Positions 1 to 10,479 of a stretch of DNA of 15,072 nucleotides are shown in pieces; the stretch's first letter is position 1; each line of letters starts with the position of its first letter. Made by a program: the position numbers and the translations under genes. Source of the stretch: an uncultured Muribaculaceae bacterium (GTDB taxonomy: Bacteria; Bacteroidota; Bacteroidia; Bacteroidales; Muribaculaceae); assembly GCA_938039795.1 (NCBI GenBank), contig CALHWU010000051.1, positions 1 through 15,072 of the forward strand, given 5' to 3'. The notes under the pieces are model-generated. The model saw only the letters and a program-made list of their open reading frames with translations, was not told the DNA's origin and searched no databases.

Positions 1-1
1 G

Positions 2-343
2 TGCTTCAAGACGCCCGAACACCTCATCGAGGGATGCCAGAGCCGCGTATGGCTCAACGCTGAACTCAAGGACGGCAAAATGTATTTCACGGCCGATTCA
101 GACGCCATCATTGTCAAAGGGATCATTGCGCTGCTCATAGACGTCCTCAACGGGCATACCCCAGCTGAAGTGGCCGATGCCGACCTATACTTCATCGACC
201 GCATCGGACTTTCGGAAAACCTCTCGCCCACACGATCCAACGGGCTGCTGGCCATGGTGCGCCAGATGAAGATGTATGCCGTGGCGTTCCGCGCCATCGA
301 GCAGAAATCGGAAACAACCGGCCAATCGAACGATAATCCTTAA
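2..343 (+). CDS. sufE: SufE-family Fe-S cluster assembly sulfur acceptor (5' end outside window)
   Basis: The frame is open from base 2, so the gene begins upstream of the window and only the last 113 residues are seen. SufE takes persulfide sulfur from the cysteine desulfurase SufS and passes it to the SUF scaffold in the cytoplasm. The motif EGCQSRVWL carries the acceptor cysteine (codon at 35-37), matching the GCQSxVW signature of the family. Further family blocks follow: DSDAIIVKGIIALL, then IGLSENLSPTRSNGL, then an amphipathic C-terminal helix. The short polar tail (about 15 residues, ending DNP) looks lineage-specific. The internal ATG at 80 is not the start, because conserved sequence including the active cysteine lies before it. 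The next gene begins 25 nt downstream on the same strand and could share a transcript, though a functional link is not obvious. Confidence 0.93.
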   Translation, partial: CFKTPEHLIEGCQSRVWLNAELKDGKMYFTADSDAIIVKGIIALLIDVLNGHTPAEVADADLYFIDRIGLSENLSPTRSNGLLAMVRQMKMYAVAFRAIEQKSETTGQSNDNP

Positions 344-368
344 CAATCTAACCCCTTAACATTCCAAC

Positions 369-2075
369 ATGTCAAAATCCCCTTCGGCAGGGCTGTGCGT
401 CCTGTCACTTGCCAACACCGGCGAGCGATTCGGCTACTACACCATGCTCGCCATCTTCCTGCTGTATCTGCAGGCTAAATTCGGATTCGACTCCACAGTT
501 TCAGGACAGATCTACGCCATATTCCTGGCTCTCGTCTATTTCATGCCGCTCGTCGGAGGATGGGTAGCCGACAAATGGAGCTTCTCCAAGTGCGTTGTCA
601 CCGGCATCGCCGTTATGTTCGTGGGCTACGCCGTGATGGCTATTCCCACTGACATCCGTTCCACCACGTCGCTCGTCATCCTGTGCGCCGCACTGGTGCT
701 GATCGCCACAGGCACCGGCCTCTTCAAAGGCAACCTGCAGGTGATGGTCGGCGACCTCTACAACAATCCGAAATATGCCGGTCAGCGCGACTCCGCCTTC
801 TCGATCTTCTACATGCTCATCAACGTAGGCTCGATGTTCGCCCCCGGAATGGCCACATACATGTGCAACAAAGCTATGGCTGACCAGCACCTGGTCTATA
901 ACGCCGAACTTCCCGCCATGTGCAACAGCTTCCTTGACGGAGCCGGCAACGGATCAGAACTCGTGGCCGCAGCCGAAGCGAGCGGCATGCAGGTAGGATC
1001 CGACATTTCCGCGTGGGCCTCGCACTACATCGAGACCCTCTCCACCGGCTACGGCTATGCTTTTGCGGTGGCTTGCGGCTCGCTGATCGTCAGCTTCCTC
1101 ATATACTTCCTTGGCCGCAAGGCGTACTCACACGTCATTACTGACAAAAACGCGTCGGCCACTGGGAAGAAACAGACCGAGACCGGTCCGGAACTTTCGC
1201 CCGAGCAGACCAAGCAACGTGTCGTAGCACTCTTCCTCGTATTCGCCGTCGTGATATTCTTCTGGATGGTATTCCATCAGAACGGCGCCACACTGACCGA
1301 ATTCGCCAAGAGCTGCACCGCTCCCGAAGCCACAGGATGGACACGCATAGGCTTCAACCTTCTCGGCCTGACTATGATAGCCGCCGCAGTATGGTGCATC
1401 TACGGCATGTTCAAGGCCAAAGGCCTTCTCCGCACGATCTGTGGAGTGGCATTCCTGGGTCTTGCGGCCGCAGTGGCATTCTACATCTATCCGTCGACCC
1501 CAGAAGTCGTTTCAGGTATCCAGCCGCAGCAATATCAGCAGTTCAATCCTTTCTACGTGGTTGCACTCACCCCGGTATCGCTCGCTCTCTTCGGATGGCT
1601 CGCCCGCAAGAAGAAAGAGCCATCAGCCCCGCGCAAGATCGGCTATGGCATGGTGATGGCAGCCGTGGCCTACGGAGTGATGCTTATAGGCTCGCTCGCG
1701 ATTGTAGGCACTCAGGCTTCCGTCTCGCCCAACTGGCTTATATCCACCTATCTGCTGCTGACGTTCGCCGAGCTGCTCCTCTCGCCGATGGGCATATCTT
1801 TCGTCAGCAAGGTCGCTCCTCCGAAGCTCAAGGGCTCCATGATGGGCGGATGGTTTGCCGCCACCGCCGTCGGCAACTACCTCGTGTCGATTCCGATGCT
1901 ACTCTGGGGCAAGATCCCGACCTATATGGTATGGGCCATTCTTATCGTCATCTGTCTCATCTCGGCCCTCTTCATCTTCGCGATGATGAAGAAACTCGAG
2001 GCCGCCACGTCCGATGCCCCGTCGCCGGAAGCAGAGCGTGAGGCACTTGAAAACATTGAGGACGACGCGATCTGA
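369..2075 (+). CDS. POT/PTR2-family peptide MFS transporter
   Basis: This is a 568-residue polytopic inner-membrane protein of the proton-coupled oligopeptide transporter family, expected to import di- and tripeptides. The PTR2 signatures are clear: GERFGYY in TM1 (E19, R20), FKGNLQVMVGDLY in TM4 (K120), DSAFSIFYMLINVGS in TM5, and FAELLLSPMGISFVSKVAP in TM10 (E468). Two features depart from textbook members. The ExxER motif of TM1 has Asn at its first acidic position (N16). An added stretch at about residues 324-376 holds two hydrophobic segments between TM7 and TM8. A long polar loop at about 170-220 follows TM5, and the C-terminus is an acidic cytoplasmic tail. The start at 369 fits because the TM1 motif begins 16 residues in. 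A terminator hairpin lies 31 nt after the stop. The family is certain; the substrate is inferred. Confidence 0.93.
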   Translation: MSKSPSAGLCVLSLANTGERFGYYTMLAIFLLYLQAKFGFDSTVSGQIYAIFLALVYFMPLVGGWVADKWSFSKCVVTGIAVMFVGYAVMAIPTDIRSTTSLVILCAALVLIATGTGLFKGNLQVMVGDLYNNPKYAGQRDSAFSIFYMLINVGSMFAPGMATYMCNKAMADQHLVYNAELPAMCNSFLDGAGNGSELVAAAEASGMQVGSDISAWASHYIETLSTGYGYAFAVACGSLIVSFLIYFLGRKAYSHVITDKNASATGKKQTETGPELSPEQTKQRVVALFLVFAVVIFFWMVFHQNGATLTEFAKSCTAPEATGWTRIGFNLLGLTMIAAAVWCIYGMFKAKGLLRTICGVAFLGLAAAVAFYIYPSTPEVVSGIQPQQYQQFNPFYVVALTPVSLALFGWLARKKKEPSAPRKIGYGMVMAAVAYGVMLIGSLAIVGTQASVSPNWLISTYLLLTFAELLLSPMGISFVSKVAPPKLKGSMMGGWFAATAVGNYLVSIPMLLWGKIPTYMVWAILIVICLISALFIFAMMKKLEAATSDAPSPEAEREALENIEDDAI

Positions 2076-2106
2076 CGCCGACATACTAAAAACGAATCTT
2101 AACGAC

Positions 2107-2137
2107 GCCCCGCTCCCCGAACCATTCGGAGCGGGGC
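2107..2137 (+). terminator. Rho-independent-like terminator after the peptide transporter
   Basis: A perfect 10-bp GC-rich stem pairs 2107-2116 with 2128-2137 around an 11-nt loop. The loop can add a gaa/ttc pairing at 2119-2121 and 2125-2127. It sits 31 nt past the transporter stop. The following tract (attgttgt) is only moderately T-rich, so termination is likely but not classic. Confidence 0.7.
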
Positions 2138-2182
2138 ATTGTTGTATAATCGTAAAATCACTCACTTAACGGTCTTCTGAAT

Positions 2183-2341
2183 ATGCAGCCCATTGATATC
2201 CATACATTTCTGCTCTGGCTCCTGATCATAGGAGCCGTATGCTTCGCCAGCCTTGCAGGGGCTGCCGTCAACCGTTTGCTGAGCCGCCGCATGCGTGCTT
2301 CAGCAATAAACGAGCCCGTTCGCCGCAGACAAGCGAAATAA
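2183..2341 (+). CDS. Possible small single-span membrane protein, 52 residues
   Basis: This is a short frame, ATG at 2183 to TAA ending 2341. I do not recognise a family. The product starts MQPIDIHTF, then has a hydrophobic stretch at about residues 8-29 (Leu, Ile, Ala, Val, Gly-rich with W12 and C20). A strongly basic tail follows (RLLSRRMR, later RRRQAK). By the positive-inside rule the C-terminus would face the cytoplasm. The order of hydrophobic span then basic tail is typical of bacterial small membrane proteins. There is no clear ribosome binding site, but that is common in Bacteroidota. It lies alone between a terminator and the GH2 gene. The reading is uncertain: a chance frame in a leader region is the alternative. 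Confidence 0.45.
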   Translation: MQPIDIHTFLLWLLIIGAVCFASLAGAAVNRLLSRRMRASAINEPVRRRQAK

Positions 2342-2402
2342 TCCCTGCTCCAACCCCATACTCTCCATCGGCACCATCCGCCCATCGCGGACAACACATA
2401 TC

Positions 2403-2457
2403 ACGCCGGCTACGGTCGCTCCCGCCTTTCCTTCAGGCCCGAGTCCGAAGCCGGCGT
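2403..2457. repeat. Inverted repeat able to form a 12-bp hairpin
   Basis: Arms acgccggct (2403-2411) and agccggcgt (2449-2457) are perfect reverse complements. The stem continues inward with cgg/ccg (2413-2415 with 2445-2447) after one A-A mismatch, leaving a 29-nt loop. There is no T-run after it on the + strand. On the minus strand the interval would be followed by no gene. It may be a structured RNA leader, a terminator variant, or an operator. Confidence 0.45.
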
Positions 2458-2546
2458 TACAGGTTCCGGTCCCCAAAAAACAAAAATATCATCTCGCAAG
2501 CCCTTAAAACATCTTATTGTTAGAGCTATATTTCCGACGGATTTTG

Positions 2547-2554
2547 TAATTTTG
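2547..2554 (+). promoter_or_regulatory. Bacteroidota -7 promoter element (TAnnTTTG) for the GH2 gene
   Basis: TAATTTTG fits the Bacteroidota consensus TAnnTTTG, 34 nt before the GH2 start codon, in an A/T-rich stretch. A TTG at 2517-2519 is the nearest -33 candidate, but its 27-nt spacing is longer than the usual 19-21, so only the -7 element is convincing. Confidence 0.5.
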
Positions 2555-2579
2555 TGAAAAATAACAATCCATCCAATAA

Positions 2580-6146
<3,567 letters not shown>

Positions 6147-6178
6147 AATCAAAGGCCTGATGGCCACAATATCATCGG

Positions 6179-6223
6179 GAGGCGTGTCGCTTGCTTTTGC
6201 AGGTCGGCACGCCTCTTTGTTTA
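6179..6223 (+). terminator. Terminator after the GH2 gene
   Basis: An 11-bp stem pairs 6179-6189 with 6205-6215 (arms gaggcgtgtcg and cggcacgcctc, one G-T wobble) around a 15-nt loop, followed by tttgttt. It lies 33 nt past the GH2 stop and separates that gene from the next operon. A small ggcc/ggcc hairpin at 6153-6164 precedes it. Confidence 0.8.
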
Positions 6224-6240
6224 TCATCCGGCAACACTCT

Positions 6241-6289
6241 TTTGTCATTTTTTTTGTTAAAAACATCCGGGCGTCTATGATATGACAAA
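6241..6289. repeat. 8-bp inverted repeat upstream of the operon promoter
   Basis: tttgtcat (6241-6248) and atgacaaa (6282-6289) are perfect reverse complements 33 nt apart. The right arm ends 10 nt before the -7 element at 6299. It could be an operator, or could be chance in A/T-rich DNA. Confidence 0.3.
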
Positions 6290-6298
6290 TGAAAATTG

Positions 6299-6306
6299 TA
6301 CTTTTG
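6299..6306 (+). promoter_or_regulatory. Bacteroidota -7 promoter element for the zapA-rny operon
   Basis: TACTTTTG fits TAnnTTTG and lies 18 nt before the start codon at 6325, in the A/T-rich gap after the GH2 terminator. A start point about 7 nt downstream would leave a leader of only about a dozen nt. No good -33 TTTG is seen at the usual distance. Confidence 0.55.
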
Positions 6307-6324
6307 TAAAAAATTGGCTTAATA

Positions 6325-6618
6325 ATGTCCGCAGATTTGAAGCAACGCCTCGACAGCCTGCGCACCAAGACCGCCTTACTGCTCAAGCGCCACGAATCGC
6401 TCGAAGAAGCCATATCGGCAGCTAAGATCCGCATCGCAGAGCTTGAGCACGACAACCAGCGACTGCAGAAGCGCATTGACCTTCTCAGTCAGGAGAACGA
6501 ATATCTCAGGGTGGTCCATTCGGTGAGTCCGAGCCGCAGCGACGCTGAAACCACACGGGCATTGTTGGCCGGATTAGTACGGGACATTGACAAGTGTATC
6601 GCCGATCTGGGCGAATAA
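6325..6618 (+). CDS. Small coiled-coil protein, ZapB-like by position
   Basis: This 97-residue cytoplasmic protein is dominated by a coiled coil from about residue 5 to 65, with Leu/Ile at heptad positions (for example LEEAISAAKIRIAELEHDNQ and the following RLQKRIDLLSQENEYLR). A short linker (SPSRSD) and a second amphipathic helix (ALLAGLVRDIDKCIADL) follow. There is no signal peptide or membrane span. It lies 9 nt before zapA and behind a promoter, so it is probably the first gene of the operon. In many bacteria ZapA works with the coiled-coil protein ZapB at the FtsZ ring, and the size, composition and position suggest an analogous partner. That is inference from context; sequence similarity of coiled coils alone does not prove homology. 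Confidence 0.82.
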   Translation: MSADLKQRLDSLRTKTALLLKRHESLEEAISAAKIRIAELEHDNQRLQKRIDLLSQENEYLRVVHSVSPSRSDAETTRALLAGLVRDIDKCIADLGE

Positions 6619-6627
6619 CGGCGTGCA

Positions 6628-6945
6628 ATGGACGAAAGGAAGATATACATAAACATAAGAATAGCTGATATTCCGCTCCGAATGAATATCGCCTCAAGCG
6701 AGGAGGAATTATTCAGAGCCGCAGCCAAAGAAGCTAATGCCAGCTGGTCGAAATGGCGCGACAGATTTGTCGACCGCCCGCAGAATGAAGTCATGGCCAT
6801 GGTGTTGTTTCTATATGCCAAGGGCTATCTGACACTGAAGGCCCAGATCGAGGAGGGAGAACGCATGCTTTCGGCGTTTGAGAACGATCTCGACAGCATG
6901 TTGGCCCGCGATATGGCACGTGATGCCGGCGGAGATACAGAATGA
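6628..6945 (+). CDS. zapA: Cell division protein ZapA
   Basis: The 105-residue product fits the ZapA family in length and pattern. An N-terminal beta region (KIYINIRIADIPLRMNI) is followed by an acidic helix (SSEEELFRAAAKEANASW) and a long C-terminal helix with the block NEVMAMVLFLYAKGYLTLKA. ZapA binds FtsZ in the cytoplasm and promotes bundling of its filaments at the division site. The gene follows the coiled-coil gene after 9 nt. RNase Y follows after 104 nt, a longer gap than elsewhere in this run. The last residues (ARDAGGDTE) are a short polar tail. The family assignment rests on overall pattern, since ZapA has no catalytic residues. Confidence 0.88.
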   Translation: MDERKIYINIRIADIPLRMNIASSEEELFRAAAKEANASWSKWRDRFVDRPQNEVMAMVLFLYAKGYLTLKAQIEEGERMLSAFENDLDSMLARDMARDAGGDTE

Positions 6946-7049
6946 GTGTGATTTTCTTGCCACCCGTTGCCCCGCGTGAAGCGTGGCCCGTACACATTGA
7001 CACGATGAGATCTTTAGTAATAACCTATAAAACTAACTGACATATAGAA

Positions 7050-8594
7050 ATGACGAATATAATAATCATTCTGATCACGGCTATTCTGGCAATTGCCATT
7101 GGTGCCGTAGCGACCATGATAGTGCAGCGCAATCTGGCCACAAGCCGCGCCCGCACGATAATCGACGAAGCCCGAAAGGAAGCCGAAGTGATAAAAAAAG
7201 ACCGCCTGCTCGAAGCACGCGAGGAAGAGATCAAGATAAAGGCCGAAGCCGAGCGTCAGGCACAGCAGCGCATATCTAAAGTGCAGCAGGCGGAGAGCAA
7301 GATCAAGCAGCGAGAGATGCAGCTCAACCAGCAGCAGGGCGAAAACCAGCGGGCGCGCAACGAGATCGAACAGACACGCCAGCGTCTTGACGAACAGCTC
7401 GCGCAGGCCGAATACAAGAAGACCGAACTCGACGCACTGCGCCACAAAGCCCAGGAAGAGCTCGAACACATCAGCGGACTTACAGCCGAAGAAGCCAAGG
7501 AAAAGCTCGTGGAGAGCCTGAAGGACGAGGCGAAGACCGCCGCCGCAAGCTATATCAACGACATCATGGATGATGCCAAGATGACCGCCAACAAGGAGGC
7601 GAAGCGCATAGTGGTGCAGTCGATACAGCGGGTCGCCACCGAAACCGCCATCGAAAACTCCGTCACCGTATTCCAGATCGACTCCGATGAGATAAAGGGC
7701 CGCATCATCGGCCGCGAAGGCCGCAACATCCGCGCCCTCGAAGCCGCCACAGGCATCGAGATCATCGTCGACGACACCCCGGAGGCCATCGTTCTTTCCG
7801 GCTTCGACCCCGTGCGCCGCGAGATAGCTCGCCTCGCCCTCCATCAGCTCGTGGCCGACGGCCGCATCCACCCGGCCCGCATAGAAGAGGTAGTGGCCAA
7901 GGTGCGCAAACAGATCGAAGAGGAGATCATCGAGACCGGCAAACGCACAGCCATCGACCTCGGCATCCACGGACTCCACCCCGACCTCATCCGTCTGGTC
8001 GGAAAGATGAAATATCGTTCAAGCTACGGACAGAACCTGCTGCAGCACTCCCGAGAGACTGCCAATCTCTGTGCCGTAATGGCCTCTGAACTCGGCCTGA
8101 ACCCCAAGAAGGCCCGCCGCGCCGGACTGCTTCACGACATAGGCAAGGTGCCTGACGAAGAGCCCGAACTACCACACGCTCTCCTCGGCATGAAACTCGC
8201 CGAGAAATACAAGGAAAAGCCTGAGATCTGCAACGCCATCGGTGCACACCACGACGAAATAGAGCAGACATCGCTTCTTGCCCCGATCGTACAGGTATGC
8301 GATGCCATATCCGGCGCCCGCCCCGGTGCGCGCCGTGAGATCGTTGAGGCCTACATCAAGCGACTCAACGACCTTGAGCAGCTTGCCCTTTCATATCCGG
8401 GAGTCATCAAGACATATGCGATACAGGCAGGCCGCGAGCTTCGCGTCATAGTCGGAGCCGACAAGATCGACGACGTCGAGACTGAAAAGCTCTCCGCGGA
8501 GATAGCAAAGCGCATTCAGGACGAGATGACCTATCCCGGTCAGGTCAAGATCACAGTGATACGCGAGACCCGTTCGGTTAGCTTTGCGAAATAA
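7050..8594 (+). CDS. rny: Ribonuclease Y
   Basis: RNase Y is a membrane-anchored endoribonuclease that starts mRNA decay. The 514 residues match the family length (520 in B. subtilis). An N-terminal membrane anchor spans about residues 4-26. A long charged coiled coil covers about 30-195. A KH RNA-binding domain has the loop GREG (221-224) in [19 protein letters not shown]. The HD domain carries the metal-binding H362-D363 in GLLHDIGKV, with a further H in LLQHSRET and a conserved C-terminal domain ending near residue 514. All expected elements are intact. The start at 7050 places the anchor directly at the N-terminus. The stop codon overlaps the start of ricT (TAATG), suggesting coupled translation with a protein whose B. 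subtilis relative acts with RNase Y. Confidence 0.97.
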   Translation: MTNIIIILITAILAIAIGAVATMIVQRNLATSRARTIIDEARKEAEVIKKDRLLEAREEEIKIKAEAERQAQQRISKVQQAESKIKQREMQLNQQQGENQRARNEIEQTRQRLDEQLAQAEYKKTELDALRHKAQEELEHISGLTAEEAKEKLVESLKDEAKTAAASYINDIMDDAKMTANKEAKRIVVQSIQRVATETAIENSVTVFQIDSDEIKGRIIGREGRNIRALEAATGIEIIVDDTPEAIVLSGFDPVRREIARLALHQLVADGRIHPARIEEVVAKVRKQIEEEIIETGKRTAIDLGIHGLHPDLIRLVGKMKYRSSYGQNLLQHSRETANLCAVMASELGLNPKKARRAGLLHDIGKVPDEEPELPHALLGMKLAEKYKEKPEICNAIGAHHDEIEQTSLLAPIVQVCDAISGARPGARREIVEAYIKRLNDLEQLALSYPGVIKTYAIQAGRELRVIVGADKIDDVETEKLSAEIAKRIQDEMTYPGQVKITVIRETRSVSFAK

Positions 8595-9997
8595 TGATGA
8601 GCCAGGATCCGAAAAAAGGGAGTGAATCACCCGATATCGAGCCCACTGCTTCCGGACAATCTCCGACCGGCGGCAAGGAAGCACCCAGAGGCAAACTCTA
8701 CTGCTACAACTGGCTTGCCGACGTACCGGGAGGAATGGCTGACGACGAGCTCGTGGAAGTACAGTTCAAAAACACCCGCAAGGGATTCTTCCGCAATACC
8801 ACTCATCTTGATCTCGCGGCCGGCGACATTGTCGCTGTAGAGGCCTCTCCCGGACATGACATCGGCGAAGTGACTCTGACCGGCAAGCTCGTCAGACTGC
8901 AGATGCGGCGCGCCGGAGTCAAGTCCGACACCGAACTGAAACGCGTATTCCGCAAAGCCAAGAGCGGCGACCTCGAAAAATACGAGGAGGCCAAGGCACG
9001 CGAGAACGACACCATGATCCGCGCCCGACGAATTGCGGCCGACCTCAAGCTCAACATGAAGATCGGCGACGTAGAGTATCAGGGCGACGGAAATAAAGCC
9101 ATATTCTACTACATCGCCGACGAACGCGTGGATTTCCGCCAGCTTATAAAAGTGCTTGCGGAGACATTCCATATCCGCGTGGAGATGCGACAGATCGGCG
9201 CACGTCAGGAAGCCGGACGCATCGGCGGCATAGGGCCATGCGGACGCCCTCTCTGCTGTGCGAGCTGGATGTCCAACTTCGTATCGGTAGGCACTGCGGC
9301 CGCCCGTTTTCAGGACATTTCACTCAATCCACAGAAGCTGGCCGGACAATGTGCGAAGCTCAAATGCTGCCTCAATTTCGAGGTCGACAGCTACGTGGAA
9401 AGCATCAAGAAGATGCCTTCCAGAGAGATTCGTCTCGAAACTGCCGATGCGACATACTATCATTTCAAATACGATGTGTTCCGGCACGAGATCACATACT
9501 CGACCGACAAGAATATTGCCGCCAACCTTGTGACCATCGACGCCGAACGCGCATTCGAGGTGATACAGCTCAACAAAAACGGTGAGAAGCCTCTCACTCT
9601 CAAGCGCGAAAGTGAATCAAAAGACACCGAGAAGAAACAATACAACGACATTCTCGGCCAGGACATCACCCGGTTTGACAAAAAGAAAAAACGCCGCAAA
9701 GGCAAATCCGACAACGGCGGACAATCTGCCAAGGAAGGGCAGAATCAGAAACAGCGAGAGCAGAAAGATCAGACCTCTCAAAAGCCCAGGGACACAAAGG
9801 AGACGAAAAATCAGACACAACCGCAACCCAAAGGGCAGAAAAACGCCCAAAAGAACGGAGGACAGCGCCAGAAACGGCGTCTGCGTCCCGGTGATACGCC
9901 CGACAACACAAATCTTGATGCCGGTCGCAATGCCAAGCAGGATCTGCCGCCAGCCATGTCGCCCTCAAAACGTATGATCGGCGAGTCAGACCAATGA
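8594..9997 (+). CDS. ricT: PSP1-domain protein, RicT/YaaT family, with basic C-terminal tail
   Basis: The 467-residue product contains a PSP1 domain (about residues 60-320). It has the family's cysteine motifs: C216, C221 and C222 in GPCGRPLCC, and C253, C258 and C259 in CAKLKCCLN. In B. subtilis, RicT is part of the RicA-RicF-RicT complex, which binds Fe-S clusters and directs RNase Y to certain transcripts. Direct overlap with rny here agrees with that partnership. RicA and RicF are not visible in the window. The first 30 residues are polar and low in complexity. From about residue 362 the protein becomes a Lys/Arg/Gln/Asn-rich, probably disordered tail (DKKKKRRKGK, later QRQKRRLRPG), which could contact RNA. 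Either the ATG at 8594 or the next codon at 8597 could be the start. The gene ends in an ATGA overlap with gldH. Confidence 0.93.
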   Translation: MMSQDPKKGSESPDIEPTASGQSPTGGKEAPRGKLYCYNWLADVPGGMADDELVEVQFKNTRKGFFRNTTHLDLAAGDIVAVEASPGHDIGEVTLTGKLVRLQMRRAGVKSDTELKRVFRKAKSGDLEKYEEAKARENDTMIRARRIAADLKLNMKIGDVEYQGDGNKAIFYYIADERVDFRQLIKVLAETFHIRVEMRQIGARQEAGRIGGIGPCGRPLCCASWMSNFVSVGTAAARFQDISLNPQKLAGQCAKLKCCLNFEVDSYVESIKKMPSREIRLETADATYYHFKYDVFRHEITYSTDKNIAANLVTIDAERAFEVIQLNKNGEKPLTLKRESESKDTEKKQYNDILGQDITRFDKKKKRRKGKSDNGGQSAKEGQNQKQREQKDQTSQKPRDTKETKNQTQPQPKGQKNAQKNGGQRQKRRLRPGDTPDNTNLDAGRNAKQDLPPAMSPSKRMIGESDQ

Positions 9998-10479
9998 CCG
10001 GACGCATCACATATCGCGCAAAGAAATCATCTGCCGACATATTGGTCGTGACGGCTGCCGCCGTCGCATTCATCTCATGCGCCGGCGGCGACTCCGTGAG
10101 CAGTTTCACTCATATTCCTGAGGCGGGATGGGCCTATGGAGATACCGTCACGTTCGAAATAGACTCAGTCCTACACGCAGACCAGCCGCTCTCCATTGCC
10201 CTGCGACACAATGACAGCTATCCTTACCGCAACATATATATCGAGGTTGCCGTAGAGAGCATTGAAGGAATCCGGCGCGATACTGTCGGAATAGATCTTT
10301 GCGACATCTTTGGCCATTGGTATGGTCATGGTATCGGCTCTTCAATGCAGATAGAGCGACCGGCAGGGATTACTATAGGAAAAACCGCGAGAAAAGTAAA
10401 CCTCCGCCATGTCATGCGTGTTGACACTCTGAAAGGTATAGAAATCATCGGAATTTCCGGACAGCCAACAGAAAAATGA
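9994..10479 (+). CDS. gldH: GldH-family lipoprotein
   Basis: The 161-residue product resembles GldH, a lipoprotein needed for gliding in Flavobacterium and widely kept in non-gliding Bacteroidota. Its molecular role is unclear. A basic N-terminus (RITYRAKK) and a hydrophobic segment (about 15-27) lead to FISC. C29 is the likely lipidated cysteine, although Phe at -3 is not the commonest lipobox residue. The mature part shows the family pattern: W in PEAGWAYGDTVTFEI, then LRHNDSYPYRNIYIEV, and a C-terminal beta-rich region. It should be anchored in the inner or outer membrane facing the periplasm. The start overlaps the ricT stop (ATGA) and the stop overlaps the next start (ATGA), so translation is probably coupled to an otherwise cytoplasmic gene set. 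That setting is the odd point. Confidence 0.85.
   Translation: MTGRITYRAKKSSADILVVTAAAVAFISCAGGDSVSSFTHIPEAGWAYGDTVTFEIDSVLHADQPLSIALRHNDSYPYRNIYIEVAVESIEGIRRDTVGIDLCDIFGHWYGHGIGSSMQIERPAGITIGKTARKVNLRHVMRVDTLKGIEIIGISGQPTEK

Noticed and set aside
2145..2150. TATAAT box before the small membrane frame
   Set aside because: Bacteroidota promoters use TAnnTTTG rather than the enterobacterial -10, and the match sits in the tail of a terminator with no paired -33 element.
6946..7049. Possible 6S RNA between zapA and rny, since ssrS follows zapA in many bacteria
   Set aside because: Only 104 nt are available, too short for a normal 6S RNA of about 180 nt, and no long interrupted stem with an open central bulge is visible. 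Only a weak hairpin near 6972-6986 is seen.
7014..7979. Long open frame on the minus strand opposite rny
   Set aside because: It mirrors the coiled-coil and KH coding region of RNase Y, and its composition is a by-product of that codon use.
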